A stretch of 19,522 bases of DNA from JBEKLJ01 sp050010255 (GTDB taxonomy: Bacteria > Acidobacteriota > Terriglobia > Bryobacterales > Bryobacteraceae). Position 1 is the first letter of the stretch. The number at the start of each line of letters is the position of its first letter. The notes under the pieces are model-generated. The model was given only the letters and a program-made list of their open reading frames with translations, did not search any database and was not told where the DNA came from. The stretch covers positions 1 to 19,522 of the forward strand of contig JBEKLJ010000038.1 in assembly GCA_050010255.1 (NCBI GenBank), given 5' to 3'. The position numbers and the translations under genes are program-made. Below, one piece after another: positions 1 to 7,751 of the stretch.

Positions 1-349
1 GGGGCGTAACGGATTCGACGGGATCGATTCTGGTGTGAAGAGGCGTGCCGGGTTCCGAGCTCCCGTAAATCGATCGGAAACCAAAAACTGCCAATTCGCA
101 GTTTGCATACGCTGCCTAAGTAATTAGGCGGCCGCTCCGTCCGGTGCTCCCGCCGCCGGCCGGCAAGCGTCATCGGCGGGATAGGCGAAAGGCTTCGGTC
201 CGGAGCACCAAGCCGAGATCAATCGGGCTAGGCGGCCGCTGCTCTTGCCGGCTCTGACGGCGGCAGCCAAAAACATCGAACCGGCTACGCACGTAGGCTC
301 CCACGGCAGACTTTCTCGGACGCGGGTTCGACTCCCGCCGCCTCCACCA
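1..349 (+). ncRNA. ssrA: tmRNA (transfer-messenger RNA), one-piece, 5' end clipped by about 1 nt
   Basis: Rescues ribosomes stalled on broken mRNAs by acting first as an alanyl-tRNA, then as a short mRNA for a degradation tag, together with SmpB. Seen: the 5' end GGGGCGTAACGGATTCGACGG is the classic tmRNA start. The 3' end carries a T-arm (stem about 322-326/334-338 around GTTCGAC), an acceptor strand CGCCTCC (339-345), A346 and encoded CCA at 347-349. Pairing the acceptor strands needs seven 5' bases GGGGGCG, but the window starts with only GGGGCG, so one G probably lies just outside. AATCGGGCTAG (221-231) matches the AAUCNGGCUAG element of a tmRNA pseudoknot. The tag frame lies at 90-119. 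The promoter is outside the window. A long plus-strand open frame starting at 245 runs out of this RNA and is not a gene. Confidence 0.97.
90..119 (+). other. ssrA proteolysis-tag reading frame, ANSQFAYAA-stop
   Basis: Resume codon GCC at 90-92, then AAT TCG CAG TTT GCA TAC GCT GCC and TAA at 117-119, with a second TAA one base further on. With the alanine carried by tmRNA itself the tag added is A-ANSQFAYAA. The hydrophobic end YAA serves the role of the usual LAA for ClpXP-type proteases. From memory, Solibacter has ANTQFAYAA, differing by one Thr/Ser change. The resume codon is inferred from fit to known tags. Confidence 0.9.
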
Positions 350-364
350 AGCCTCCGCCCGCCC

Positions 365-2446
365 TCAGGGCAGCAGCACCAGCCGGCTGCGGGCGAAGGC
401 GAACTTCTTACCCGGTCCGTCCACCACGCTGACCTGGCAGGTGTACTCGCCAGGGGGCAGCTTGGCCAGCGGCACCTCGAACCGGATGGGCAGCGCGGCG
501 GAGCGCGCCGCCGCCAGCTCCGTCAGGTGGATCGGCGCGGTCTCGAACACCTTCACCTTCCCGCGCAGGAAGCTGAGCGCCGCCACCAGGTTGGGCCTAT
601 TGTTGGCCGCGCCCCGAGCCGGGTCGTAGGCCTCCAGGTAGACGTAGAGGTTCTGATCCTTGCGGAACACCCGCGTGATGCTGGGGATGAGCTTGGTGTC
701 CTTCTCGACCAGCGGACTGGCCGCCATCAGCCTCCGGTTGTCCTGGGCGGAGCCGACCGCGGCGCCCAGCGGCTCGCGCTGGCTGCTCCAGATCACGGAG
801 CTGATCCGCAGGTAATCCGAGCGGGCGCTCAGGTCCGGGACCTGGAAGCCGGTCTCGAACGTGCCCATCTTGCCGGTCTGGTTCTCGCGGGCCAGGAACC
901 TGAGTTGGTAATCGCCGGGCGGCAGGGTGAACCCGGTGTCGTACTGGAAGCTGCGGCGGCCAAGCTGCGCGGTGCTGGCCTCGTCGAGTTTGACGCGAAT
1001 GCCGTCGCGGACGCTGGCCACCAGCTTGCCTTTCGAGTCGCGCACCTGCCCGATGAAATCAAACTCGGTGACCCCGCTCCCTCCCTTCTTCCTCGCCAGC
1101 ACAATCTCCGAACCCGGTATCTTCACGGCCACGGGAACGAAGTAGCGGTCGCGGCTCAGGCGGAAGTAGTCGGTCTCGAGCGCCAGCGGCAGATCCGTCA
1201 CCGGGTCGCCGAGCATGAGGGCCTGCTCGAGCTGGCTCTCTTTGTCGGCTTCGGTGAAGCTGCCGAAGGCTTTCGGGGCGAAGTAGCCGCTGCGGTAATC
1301 GAGCCGGGCCTGCGGCTGGCTGGCCAGCTTTACCTGGATGCGACGATAGCGGCCGTCGTTGGCCGGGTTCGTACTGTAGTAGCCCAGGATGTAGTAGCTG
1401 CGGATATCGTTCTGCGCCTCGGTTATGCCCTGAGCCAGGTCGTTGTTGTCCAGGAAGGCTCTACCGCCGGTGTCCGCGGCGAGCGAGACCAGCGTCTCCT
1501 GCTGGTCGTTGAAGCGGGAACGGAGCTGGTTCTGCGCGCCGCCGCTGAAAATGCCGGTGCCGCGCGGGGCGGCCTGGTCGGCGCCGCCGGCGGGCGCCGT
1601 AGCCACCAGCCCGCGCGCGTCGATGGGATAGAAGGACACGTTGGCACGCACCGCGGCGTTCACCGTCGAGCGCAACTGCGACTGGTTCTCCACGCCGGTC
1701 TTGCCCACGCCGCTCGAGAAGTAGACCAGCGCCTTCTTCTCGGCCAGGCCCGCCAGCATCCGGGACGCGGATTCCAGCGCGCTCAGCTTGCGGTCCGTGT
1801 TGAAGATGTTGAACTCGGTCTCGTCGGCCACGAAGGCCGCGCCGGTGTCCGCGCCGCTGGTGCTGTCCCCGGTGTCGCCCTCAACGGCCAGGTCGCTGGT
1901 TTCACCCACCCGCAGCCCGCGAATGACGGTGGTGAGCTGCTGGCGGTCGGCGGTGAAGTCCTGCAACACGCGGAGCTGGGTGCTGAACGACATGATGGCG
2001 ACCAGGTCCGAAGCGGTCATCTGGCGGTCGAGGAACCGCAGGGCGGCGGTCTGCGCGCGAATCTGGTCGGCCGGCGGCATTGAAGACTGGTCGAAGAAGA
2101 GCACCATCAGCCGGCGATCCTGGTAACGGACCGGCGTCCCAGCGGCGGGCGCAATCACCTGCGGTCGTGCCGGAACCGGCCTGGCCGCCAGCGCCGGCTG
2201 GGCCGGCGGCAGGACGTCGGTCGAGAGCTGCTGGAATTCGAAGACGGATACGGTCTGCGGCTTGCCGTCCTCTAGCACCGTGAATTCACTCTTCTGGAGG
2301 CCGGCGACGTCCCGGCCGGAGCGGTCGCGGACGAACACGTCCACGACTACCAGGTTGGCGCCGGCGCGGAAGACCACATTCGGCTGTTGCGCCGGGGCCG
2401 CCAGCGCCAGTACAACCGGCACAAGGTATCTCAAGCGCGCGCGCAT
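365..2446 (-). CDS. Secreted VWFA-related domain protein, acidobacterial type
   Basis: Predicted 693-residue exported protein of unknown function. Residues 1-20 form a signal peptide (hydrophobic core then APAQQ). Residues about 25-75 are a small beta domain with the phrase VVVDVFVRDRSGRDVAGL and a VLEDGKPQ turn. A von Willebrand A fold spans about 113-345; its metal site D119-Q-S-S-M is a degenerate DxSxS, so metal binding may be altered. The segment near 350 (YYILGYYSTN) and the C-terminal beta-rich half resemble the VWFA-related family that is expanded in Acidobacteria (TIGR03436 as I recall). It starts only 4 nt after the stop of the Oar-like receptor gene, so it is probably its co-transcribed partner. 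A role in surface adhesion or assembly is inference. No good Shine-Dalgarno is visible. A 612-residue antisense frame over it is a GC-bias shadow. Confidence 0.88.
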   Translation of the reverse strand: MRARLRYLVPVVLALAAPAQQPNVVFRAGANLVVVDVFVRDRSGRDVAGLQKSEFTVLEDGKPQTVSVFEFQQLSTDVLPPAQPALAARPVPARPQVIAPAAGTPVRYQDRRLMVLFFDQSSMPPADQIRAQTAALRFLDRQMTASDLVAIMSFSTQLRVLQDFTADRQQLTTVIRGLRVGETSDLAVEGDTGDSTSGADTGAAFVADETEFNIFNTDRKLSALESASRMLAGLAEKKALVYFSSGVGKTGVENQSQLRSTVNAAVRANVSFYPIDARGLVATAPAGGADQAAPRGTGIFSGGAQNQLRSRFNDQQETLVSLAADTGGRAFLDNNDLAQGITEAQNDIRSYYILGYYSTNPANDGRYRRIQVKLASQPQARLDYRSGYFAPKAFGSFTEADKESQLEQALMLGDPVTDLPLALETDYFRLSRDRYFVPVAVKIPGSEIVLARKKGGSGVTEFDFIGQVRDSKGKLVASVRDGIRVKLDEASTAQLGRRSFQYDTGFTLPPGDYQLRFLARENQTGKMGTFETGFQVPDLSARSDYLRISSVIWSSQREPLGAAVGSAQDNRRLMAASPLVEKDTKLIPSITRVFRKDQNLYVYLEAYDPARGAANNRPNLVAALSFLRGKVKVFETAPIHLTELAAARSAALPIRFEVPLAKLPPGEYTCQVSVVDGPGKKFAFARSRLVLLP

Positions 2447-2450
2447 AGGG

Positions 2451-5400
2451 CTAAAACCGGAGCCGGGTCGTCAGCGTGATGGTGCGCATGGACTGTGTGG
2501 CGGTTGGCAAGCCGTAGTTCGAAGCGTTGACCACCGTCGCCAGACCCGTGTAGCTGACGTGGTTGGTGAAGTTCTGGCTGTCGGCGCGAAACTCCAGGCG
2601 CCGGCGCTCGTCGAGCTGTATCGAACGGCCCAAAGAGAGATTCAGGGAAAGCCGCGTGGGGCCGGGAATCGTGTTGCGCCCGGCGTCGCCGTAACGGCCG
2701 GACGGCGGAAGGGTGAACGCGGCCAGATTGAAGAAGCCCGTGCCGGAGATCACCGGCGCGCCAGTCGCATCGGCGCGCCCGCTGCCGATGGCCCCGGTCC
2801 CGCCGGTGTCGGCCTGGTTGCCTAGCACGCGCGCCGTGAACGGCGTGCCGGAGCCGGCGGTGAGCCCGCCGCTGAGCGTCCAGTCCTTGAGCAGACGCGT
2901 GGCCCAGCGCGAGCTCCGGAGCAGGCCCTTGGCCTCGTCGAACGGCGAAGCGAAGGTGTAGAACAGGTTGAGCGTGTGGCGCTGGTCGAAGCTCGACAGA
3001 CCGCGCTCGGCCTTCAGGTCCTGATCGTTCTGCGCCACCACCGCGGCGCCGCCGCCCAGCGTCGAGGCGTTGTCGATGGATTTCGAGAAGGTATAGAGCG
3101 CATTGAAAGAGACGTTCCTCGAAAAGCGCCGCGTCACGCGCAACTGCGCCGCGTGGTAGATCGAGTTGCCGTCGGAGTTGTCGAACGTGAAGCCGACGGC
3201 GTTCCCGATCAGGCGCCGGTCGTCGGCCGTCAGGGGCGAGCCCGGCGCGGCGCGGTTCGGCATGCGCTCGATGTCCAGGCGCGTTCCCTTGGTCCCCAAA
3301 TAGCCGGCTTCGATGACGAAGGAGTGCGGCAGGCTCTGCTGGATGGCCACGTTCCAGGTCTGCGCGTAACCCACCCGGTAGTGGCGGTCCACGGCGTAGG
3401 TGTTGGTGATGGTCTGTGTGGGCGAGGCGGCCAGACCGTCGGCCAGCGTCAACGGCCGCGAGAGGCTCGTCGTCAGGGTGGCGGTGTCTGCAAACGGCGG
3501 CTGAGCTGCCAGCCGCGCGGGGAACTGGCTGTAGACCGAGCCGTTCTGGTAGATGCCGTAGCCCAGGCGGATCTGCAACTGCCGCTTGGGGAACGGTCGC
3601 CAGGCCAAGCCCGCGCGCGGGGAGAAGTTGTTCTTGTCCGGGTCGATCAGGCCGTCCGGGAACCGGCCCGAGTAAGGACCGGAGCCGTCGGGGACGACCA
3701 CCGCGACCCCCGTGAACCCCGGCGCGATGTCGAGGTTCGACATGTGATTGTACTTCTCATGGTATGGAGTGAAGAACTCGTAGCGCAGGCCGAGATTAAG
3801 CGTCAGATTGGAGCGCATCCGCCAGTCGTCCTGCGCGTACCCGCTGTAGACGGAGGCGCGGAAATACGTGCTCGAGTCGCCGAAACGCACCGAGCTCGAT
3901 TGCGGCAGGCCCAGCAGGAAGTCGGCGAAATCGAAGCCGGTCGTGGCGATCGGCTGGCCCTGCGCGTCGAAGGCGCTCGTGGCCAGGCCGCTGAAGACGA
4001 AGCTGCCGCGTGCGTTCTGGTCCGTGCGCGTGTTGAGTTGCATGCGGCGAAACTCCGCGCCCAGCGTGACGGTGTGCTGGCCGCGCACCAGCGTGACGCC
4101 GTCGCTCACTCCAGCCGTCTGGTTGCGCTGGAGCGTCGGACTCGCGTCGCTAAGGCCTCCGAAGTTCGTGAAGGAGAGGTTCGGAGGACCGAAGTTGATC
4201 GGTTCGTTCGAGACGCCGGTAATGCCCAGGGCCCCGGCGACGTTCTCCCCATAGGCGAAGAACGGCACCGTCTCGCTCCGGTTGCGGCTGAAGCTCAGGC
4301 GCAGCGCGTTGATGGTGTGCGCCGTCAGGTTGTGCGTCCAGCCGGCGCTCAAGGTGCTTCCCAGGCCATCGCCGCTGTCGCGAAACCCGTACAACTGCAC
4401 GCTCCGGCCGTTCCGGGCCTGCACGTTCAGGTTCATATCGAAGCGGTCCTTCTGCGACAGGCTGTGGTTCAGCCGCAGGCCCAGGTTGTCGCTATTGTTG
4501 GACGCCGAGGTGACCAGTTGATAGTTCTGCACCTGACCGGGCTGGTTAGGCAGCGGAATGAACTTCAGCAGGCCCTGCGCCACCGGGTCGATGCGGCCGG
4601 CGGGGATCAGGTTGCCGGGGAAGGGCAGTTGGTTGGTGGGGTCGAAGATTTGGACCGGGCCGCGAACCGAAGCTTGCGAGAAATCGCCGTTCCGCTCATC
4701 TCCGCTCGGCAGCGTGCTCACGGCGTTAGAGGGGGTCCGCGAGCGCGTGCCGAAGTAACTCAGGAAGAAGAAGGTCCGGTCGCTCTGGAGGAGCTTCGGA
4801 ATCTTCAGCGCGCCGCCGGCCACCAGGCTGAAGCGGCTGGCTGCGTAAGAGGGCTTGGCAACCGTCTGCCCGGTCAGCGAAAATGGCCGGGCGTCGAAGG
4901 CGGAGTTGCCGAGGGTGAAGGACGCCGCGCCGCGGATGCCGCCGCGGCCGCGGCCGGCGCGATTGCCGAAGCTCGCGCCGCGGTCGGGCCCGCCCGGCCC
5001 AGCGCGGCCCCGTTGTCCCGGCCCGCCGAAGCCGCCCGGACCCATTGGGCCGCCGCCGAATCCGCCCGGCCCCATGCCACCGCCCCGGCCAGGTCCTCCG
5101 GGGCCACCGGGTCCGCCTGGGCCGCCAGCGCTCGCGGGGCCGCCGGGGGCCATGCCGGCGCGCTCTCCTCCCAAGCCGGCCTGACCGAACTCCGGGCGGC
5201 GCGCAAACATGTCCTCCTGTTGTGCCTGCTGCAACCCGCTGCTCAGGCTCCCATTCATCAGGAACGCTTCATTGGCGTCGGAGGGAGTCGGCGTTGCGGT
5301 CGGAGACGTTGCCGGGCTTGAGAGTGCAGCGAGAACTTCGGCCTCGGCGGTGCGGTTGATGGCCGCGCGCTGAAAGCCGCTTCCAGGGGGGCTGCCAGGC

Positions 5401-5735
5401 GGTCCGGCCGGCGCCGTTCGCAGCTCGAGTTGCCAGTCGAGCTGCTTGGCCGCCGCCTCCAGCGTCACCTGCTGGCGCGCGGGCGCGAATGCCATCATCT
5501 CGACCTGGACCCCCCAGACGCCCGAAGACAGCTCGTCCAGCTCGTAGCGGCCCGCTTCGTCGGTCGTCGTGACGACTCTGCGGGCCCCCTGCGTCGCGGT
5601 GATGGTGGCCCCGGGAATCGGGAGGCCCAAGGAACGCACCACGCCCGTCAGCCGCGCCGGGGCGGGCTGGGGAGGCGGTTCCTGGGGCCACACCGCGGCC
5701 GAGACCAGCAGCAGCAGTGGGAACACGCGCCGCAT
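2451..5735 (-). CDS. Oar-like TonB-dependent outer-membrane receptor with carboxypeptidase-regulatory-like domain
   Basis: 1094 residues. Residues 1-18 are a signal peptide. About 28-107 is a carboxypeptidase-regulatory-like beta sandwich (LTGVVRSLGLPIPGATITAT, then DEAGRYELDEL), the usual N-terminal domain of Oar/CarboxypepD_reg TonB receptors. About 190-268 is an unusual Gly/Pro/Arg-rich stretch built from GGPGGPG-like repeats. From about 290 onward comes a long beta barrel with typical phrases (FFFLSYFGTR, LNLGLRYEF, NFSPRAGLAWRPF, VEAGYLGTKG-like, FNALYTFSKSIDN) ending in the phenylalanine F1094 expected for BAM-dependent insertion. I see no clear TonB box. Such proteins are numerous in Acidobacteria and are thought to bind large substrates such as polysaccharide or peptides; the substrate here is unknown. 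It is the middle gene of a three-gene minus-strand cluster (14 nt after the small secreted protein, 4 nt before the VWA gene). Confidence 0.9.
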   Translation of the reverse strand: MRRVFPLLLLVSAAVWPQEPPPQPAPARLTGVVRSLGLPIPGATITATQGARRVVTTTDEAGRYELDELSSGVWGVQVEMMAFAPARQQVTLEAAAKQLDWQLELRTAPAGPPGSPPGSGFQRAAINRTAEAEVLAALSSPATSPTATPTPSDANEAFLMNGSLSSGLQQAQQEDMFARRPEFGQAGLGGERAGMAPGGPASAGGPGGPGGPGGPGRGGGMGPGGFGGGPMGPGGFGGPGQRGRAGPGGPDRGASFGNRAGRGRGGIRGAASFTLGNSAFDARPFSLTGQTVAKPSYAASRFSLVAGGALKIPKLLQSDRTFFFLSYFGTRSRTPSNAVSTLPSGDERNGDFSQASVRGPVQIFDPTNQLPFPGNLIPAGRIDPVAQGLLKFIPLPNQPGQVQNYQLVTSASNNSDNLGLRLNHSLSQKDRFDMNLNVQARNGRSVQLYGFRDSGDGLGSTLSAGWTHNLTAHTINALRLSFSRNRSETVPFFAYGENVAGALGITGVSNEPINFGPPNLSFTNFGGLSDASPTLQRNQTAGVSDGVTLVRGQHTVTLGAEFRRMQLNTRTDQNARGSFVFSGLATSAFDAQGQPIATTGFDFADFLLGLPQSSSVRFGDSSTYFRASVYSGYAQDDWRMRSNLTLNLGLRYEFFTPYHEKYNHMSNLDIAPGFTGVAVVVPDGSGPYSGRFPDGLIDPDKNNFSPRAGLAWRPFPKRQLQIRLGYGIYQNGSVYSQFPARLAAQPPFADTATLTTSLSRPLTLADGLAASPTQTITNTYAVDRHYRVGYAQTWNVAIQQSLPHSFVIEAGYLGTKGTRLDIERMPNRAAPGSPLTADDRRLIGNAVGFTFDNSDGNSIYHAAQLRVTRRFSRNVSFNALYTFSKSIDNASTLGGGAAVVAQNDQDLKAERGLSSFDQRHTLNLFYTFASPFDEAKGLLRSSRWATRLLKDWTLSGGLTAGSGTPFTARVLGNQADTGGTGAIGSGRADATGAPVISGTGFFNLAAFTLPPSGRYGDAGRNTIPGPTRLSLNLSLGRSIQLDERRRLEFRADSQNFTNHVSYTGLATVVNASNYGLPTATQSMRTITLTTRLRF

Positions 5736-5749
5736 CGGGACCTAGGGCC

Positions 5750-6124
5750 TTACGAGACTCTCTTAGCCGTGAATTCCCGCATCTGGTCGCCGCCTTCGCG
5801 CTGCCGGGTGAACCTGATCTCGTCGCCGGCCACCTTGCCCTTGTAGAACTGCTTCATCCGGCGGTCGCCGAATTGGATCACCTGTGTGAAGGAGATCTCA
5901 TCGCCGTTGATCTTCCCCTCCGAAATCTGAGTTTCGCCCCGGTGGGTTGTGACCGAGCCGGTGAGCTGAGCGCCATCCGCCTTGAAATTGAAGGTGATCT
6001 CCATGGGCTGGCCATCACGGCCAGGCACCTGGGCCACCCACCTGCCGTTCACGTCCGCGGCCAGCAGAGCGGCGGCGGCAAAAACCGCAAGCAGCATCAT
6101 CGAACACACACGTTGTATTCTCAT
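5750..6124 (-). CDS. Small secreted beta-rich protein, function unknown
   Basis: 124 residues with start ATG at 6124. An in-frame ATG at 6301 would add 59 low-complexity, Arg/Pro-rich residues; I reject it because the 6124 start gives a clean signal peptide (MRIQRV then a hydrophobic run to ALLAAD). The mature part is about 100 residues made of repeating beta hairpins of the form NGRWVAQVPG / ADGAQLTGSVTT / GKINGDEISFTQ / GKVAGDEIRFTRQ, a pattern I know from small secreted proteins common in Acidobacteria; it could be lipocalin-like. No catalytic residues are evident. It is first in the cluster with the Oar-like receptor and VWA protein, which suggests an envelope role. Its Shine-Dalgarno is weak (GGAG about 14 nt upstream). 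Confidence 0.8.
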   Translation of the reverse strand: MRIQRVCSMMLLAVFAAAALLAADVNGRWVAQVPGRDGQPMEITFNFKADGAQLTGSVTTHRGETQISEGKINGDEISFTQVIQFGDRRMKQFYKGKVAGDEIRFTRQREGGDQMREFTAKRVS

Positions 6125-6161
6125 GCTTGTATAGGTGGCTCCGGGCGGCGAAACGTTACAG

Positions 6162-6190
6162 CCGGATGGCTGGTGAAACATCCGGGTTAG
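6162..6190. repeat. Hairpin CCGGATG-CATCCGG overlapping a copy of the dispersed 19-bp motif
   Basis: Perfect 7-bp inverted repeat, CCGGATG at 6162-6168 and CATCCGG at 6179-6185, with a 10-nt loop. The right arm lies in GGTGAAACATCCGGGTTAG (6172-6190), which matches GGTGAGAAATGCGGGCTAG at 15 of 19 positions. It lies 38 nt upstream of the small secreted-protein start and about 240 nt before selA. The rest of the 307-nt gene-poor region 6125-6431 shows no RNA gene or convincing promoter; it holds only this hairpin and the mini-ORF before selA. Confidence 0.5.
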
Positions 6191-6379
6191 GGCCGCGCGG
6201 CGGCTGCCAGAAGCGGGAAGGGCGCGCCCGGCGCCCCAGCCGCGAGGACGGTCGCCCCCAATGGGGCGCCACGGCGGCCGCTGTTTCAGCCGATCCATCA
6301 TAATGGGCAGTCCTCGCCCTCGAAGACGCTATGGGGCTTCGGCCGCCCTGGACGTAGTTGCCGGCGGGAGGAGGAGCGC

Positions 6380-6430
6380 ATGCACCCGAACCGTTCGGCC
6401 TCGCTCCGCCGGCCTCCGATGGTAAAGTGA
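6380..6430 (+). CDS. Possible 16-residue leader ORF (mini-cistron) before selA
   Basis: ATG at 6380 follows an excellent Shine-Dalgarno, AGGAGG at 6369-6374 inside GGGAGGAGGAG (6366-6376), with a 5-nt spacer. It encodes MHPNRSASLRRPPMVK and stops at TGA 6428-6430, one base before the GTG start of selA at 6432. selA itself has no recognisable Shine-Dalgarno, so translation of the mini-ORF could deliver ribosomes to selA. A small hairpin CCGAA-CCG-TTCGG (6386-6398) sits just inside the mini-ORF. Whether the peptide is made is unknown. Confidence 0.4.
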   Translation: MHPNRSASLRRPPMVK

Positions 6431-6431
6431 C

Positions 6432-7751
6432 GTGGTGGAGCACCTGCGCGAGCTGCCGGCTGTTGACGAAGTCCTCGCGCGTCTCGAACACCTGAGGCCC
6501 CGCTTCCCGCGCCGCCTGCTGGTGGAGGAGATCCGTGCCGTGCTGGAGGAAGCGCGCGCGGCCATCCGCGGCGGGGCTGCCGCGCCGGGCGCCCCGGAGG
6601 CGCTGGTCCAGGCGCGGCTCGAGCGCCTGGCGACGCCCGCGCAGCGCCGGGTGATCAATGCGACCGGGGTGGTGCTGCACACCAATCTGGGCCGGGCGCC
6701 GCTGGGGCGCTTCGAGCCCATCCGCGGCTACTCCAATCTGGAATACGACCTCGAGACCGGCCGCCGCGGGAAGCGCGACGCGCACATCGCCGGGTTGCTG
6801 GAACGCCTGCTGGGCCGCCCCGGTCTCGCCGTGAACAACAACGCCGCCGCCGTGTACCTGGCGTTGCACGAGCTGGCGGCGGGATGCGAGGTCATCGTCT
6901 CGCGCGGGGAGCTGATCGAGATCGGCGACGGCTTCCGCATCCCCGAGATCATGGCGCACTCCGGCGCGGTGCTGCGCGAGGTGGGCACGACCAACCGCAC
7001 CAGCCTCGAGGACTATCGCGCCGCGATCAGCGAGCGCACCCGGCTGCTGCTGCGCGTTCATCCGAGCAACTTCCGCATCCAGGGGTTTACGGCGAGGCCG
7101 GCGCTGGAGGATTTGGCCGCCCTCGGCCGCGAGCGGGGCATCCCGGTCTGCGAAGATCTCGGCAGCGGCTGCCTGACGGACCTGAAGGGCTACGGCCTGG
7201 ACGAGCCCGCCGCGGCGGCCAGCCTCCAGGCGGGTGTGGACCTGATCTCGTTCAGCGGGGACAAGCTCCTGGGCGGGCCGCAGGCCGGCTTGCTGGCCGG
7301 CCGGGGGGACCTCGTCGAGCGGCTGCGCCGCAACCCGATGTACCGCGCCCTGCGCCTGGACAAGTTGATCCTTCAGGCCCTGGAAACCGCGCTGCGGAGC
7401 CTGGTGCTGGAGCGTTGGGACGATGTCCCGGCGCTGCGGATGATCCGCATGAGCGCCGGCGAGATCCGGGACCGCGCCCAGCGTTTGCTCCTTTTGCTGG
7501 GTGGGGTGCGCGCCGAGGTCGTTCCCGGCCGCTCGCTCATCGGCGGCGGCTCCACGCCCGAGCAGTCGCTGGAAACCTGGCTGATTTCGATCGACGCCGA
7601 GGACGTGGTCGCGCTCGAGCGGCGGCTGCGCACGGGGACGCCGCCCGTCATCGCGCGCATTGAAGACCAGCGCTTGCTCATCGACCTGCGCACGGTGTTC
7701 TCCGATGAGGAGGCAGAGTTGGCGGCGGCGCTCGAGCGGGCAGCGGCGTGA
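6432..7751 (+). CDS. selA: L-seryl-tRNA(Sec) selenium transferase
   Basis: Cytosolic PLP enzyme that converts seryl-tRNA(Sec) to selenocysteinyl-tRNA(Sec) using selenophosphate. 439 residues, near the usual 450-465. An N-terminal tRNA-binding helical part (1-65, LPAVDEVL) is followed by the aspartate-aminotransferase-like fold with family phrases VINATGVVLHTNLGRAPL, VNNNAAAVYLAL, GTTNRTSLEDY, VHPSNFRIQGF, EDLGSGCLTDL and SFSGDKLLGGPQAG. K278 in SGDK is the expected PLP lysine. The start is GTG 6432 or GTG 6435: TAA at 6423-6425 is in frame upstream, so the gene cannot begin earlier. The stop overlaps the next gene's GTG by 4 bp. No selB, selD or tRNA-Sec is visible in the window. All core motifs look intact, so the enzyme should be functional. 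Confidence 0.96.
   Translation: MVEHLRELPAVDEVLARLEHLRPRFPRRLLVEEIRAVLEEARAAIRGGAAAPGAPEALVQARLERLATPAQRRVINATGVVLHTNLGRAPLGRFEPIRGYSNLEYDLETGRRGKRDAHIAGLLERLLGRPGLAVNNNAAAVYLALHELAAGCEVIVSRGELIEIGDGFRIPEIMAHSGAVLREVGTTNRTSLEDYRAAISERTRLLLRVHPSNFRIQGFTARPALEDLAALGRERGIPVCEDLGSGCLTDLKGYGLDEPAAAASLQAGVDLISFSGDKLLGGPQAGLLAGRGDLVERLRRNPMYRALRLDKLILQALETALRSLVLERWDDVPALRMIRMSAGEIRDRAQRLLLLLGGVRAEVVPGRSLIGGGSTPEQSLETWLISIDAEDVVALERRLRTGTPPVIARIEDQRLLIDLRTVFSDEEAELAAALERAAA

Noticed and set aside
221..231. AATCGGGCTAG as a sixth copy of the 19-bp motif
   Set aside because: It is the conserved AAUCNGGCUAG element of tmRNA, also found in E. coli tmRNA, so the likeness is coincidental.
245..2083. 612-residue plus-strand open frame
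   Set aside because: Starts inside the tmRNA and lies antisense to the VWA gene; it is low-complexity Arg/Gly/Ala-rich with no domain. GC-bias shadow.
2976..5321. 781-residue plus-strand open frame antisense to the Oar-like gene
   Set aside because: No recognisable domain and shadow composition; the opposite frame has a signal peptide, domains and a C-terminal Phe.
6125..6431. tRNA-Sec gene next to selA
   Set aside because: No T-arm, CCA end or long variable arm with a TCA anticodon on either strand.
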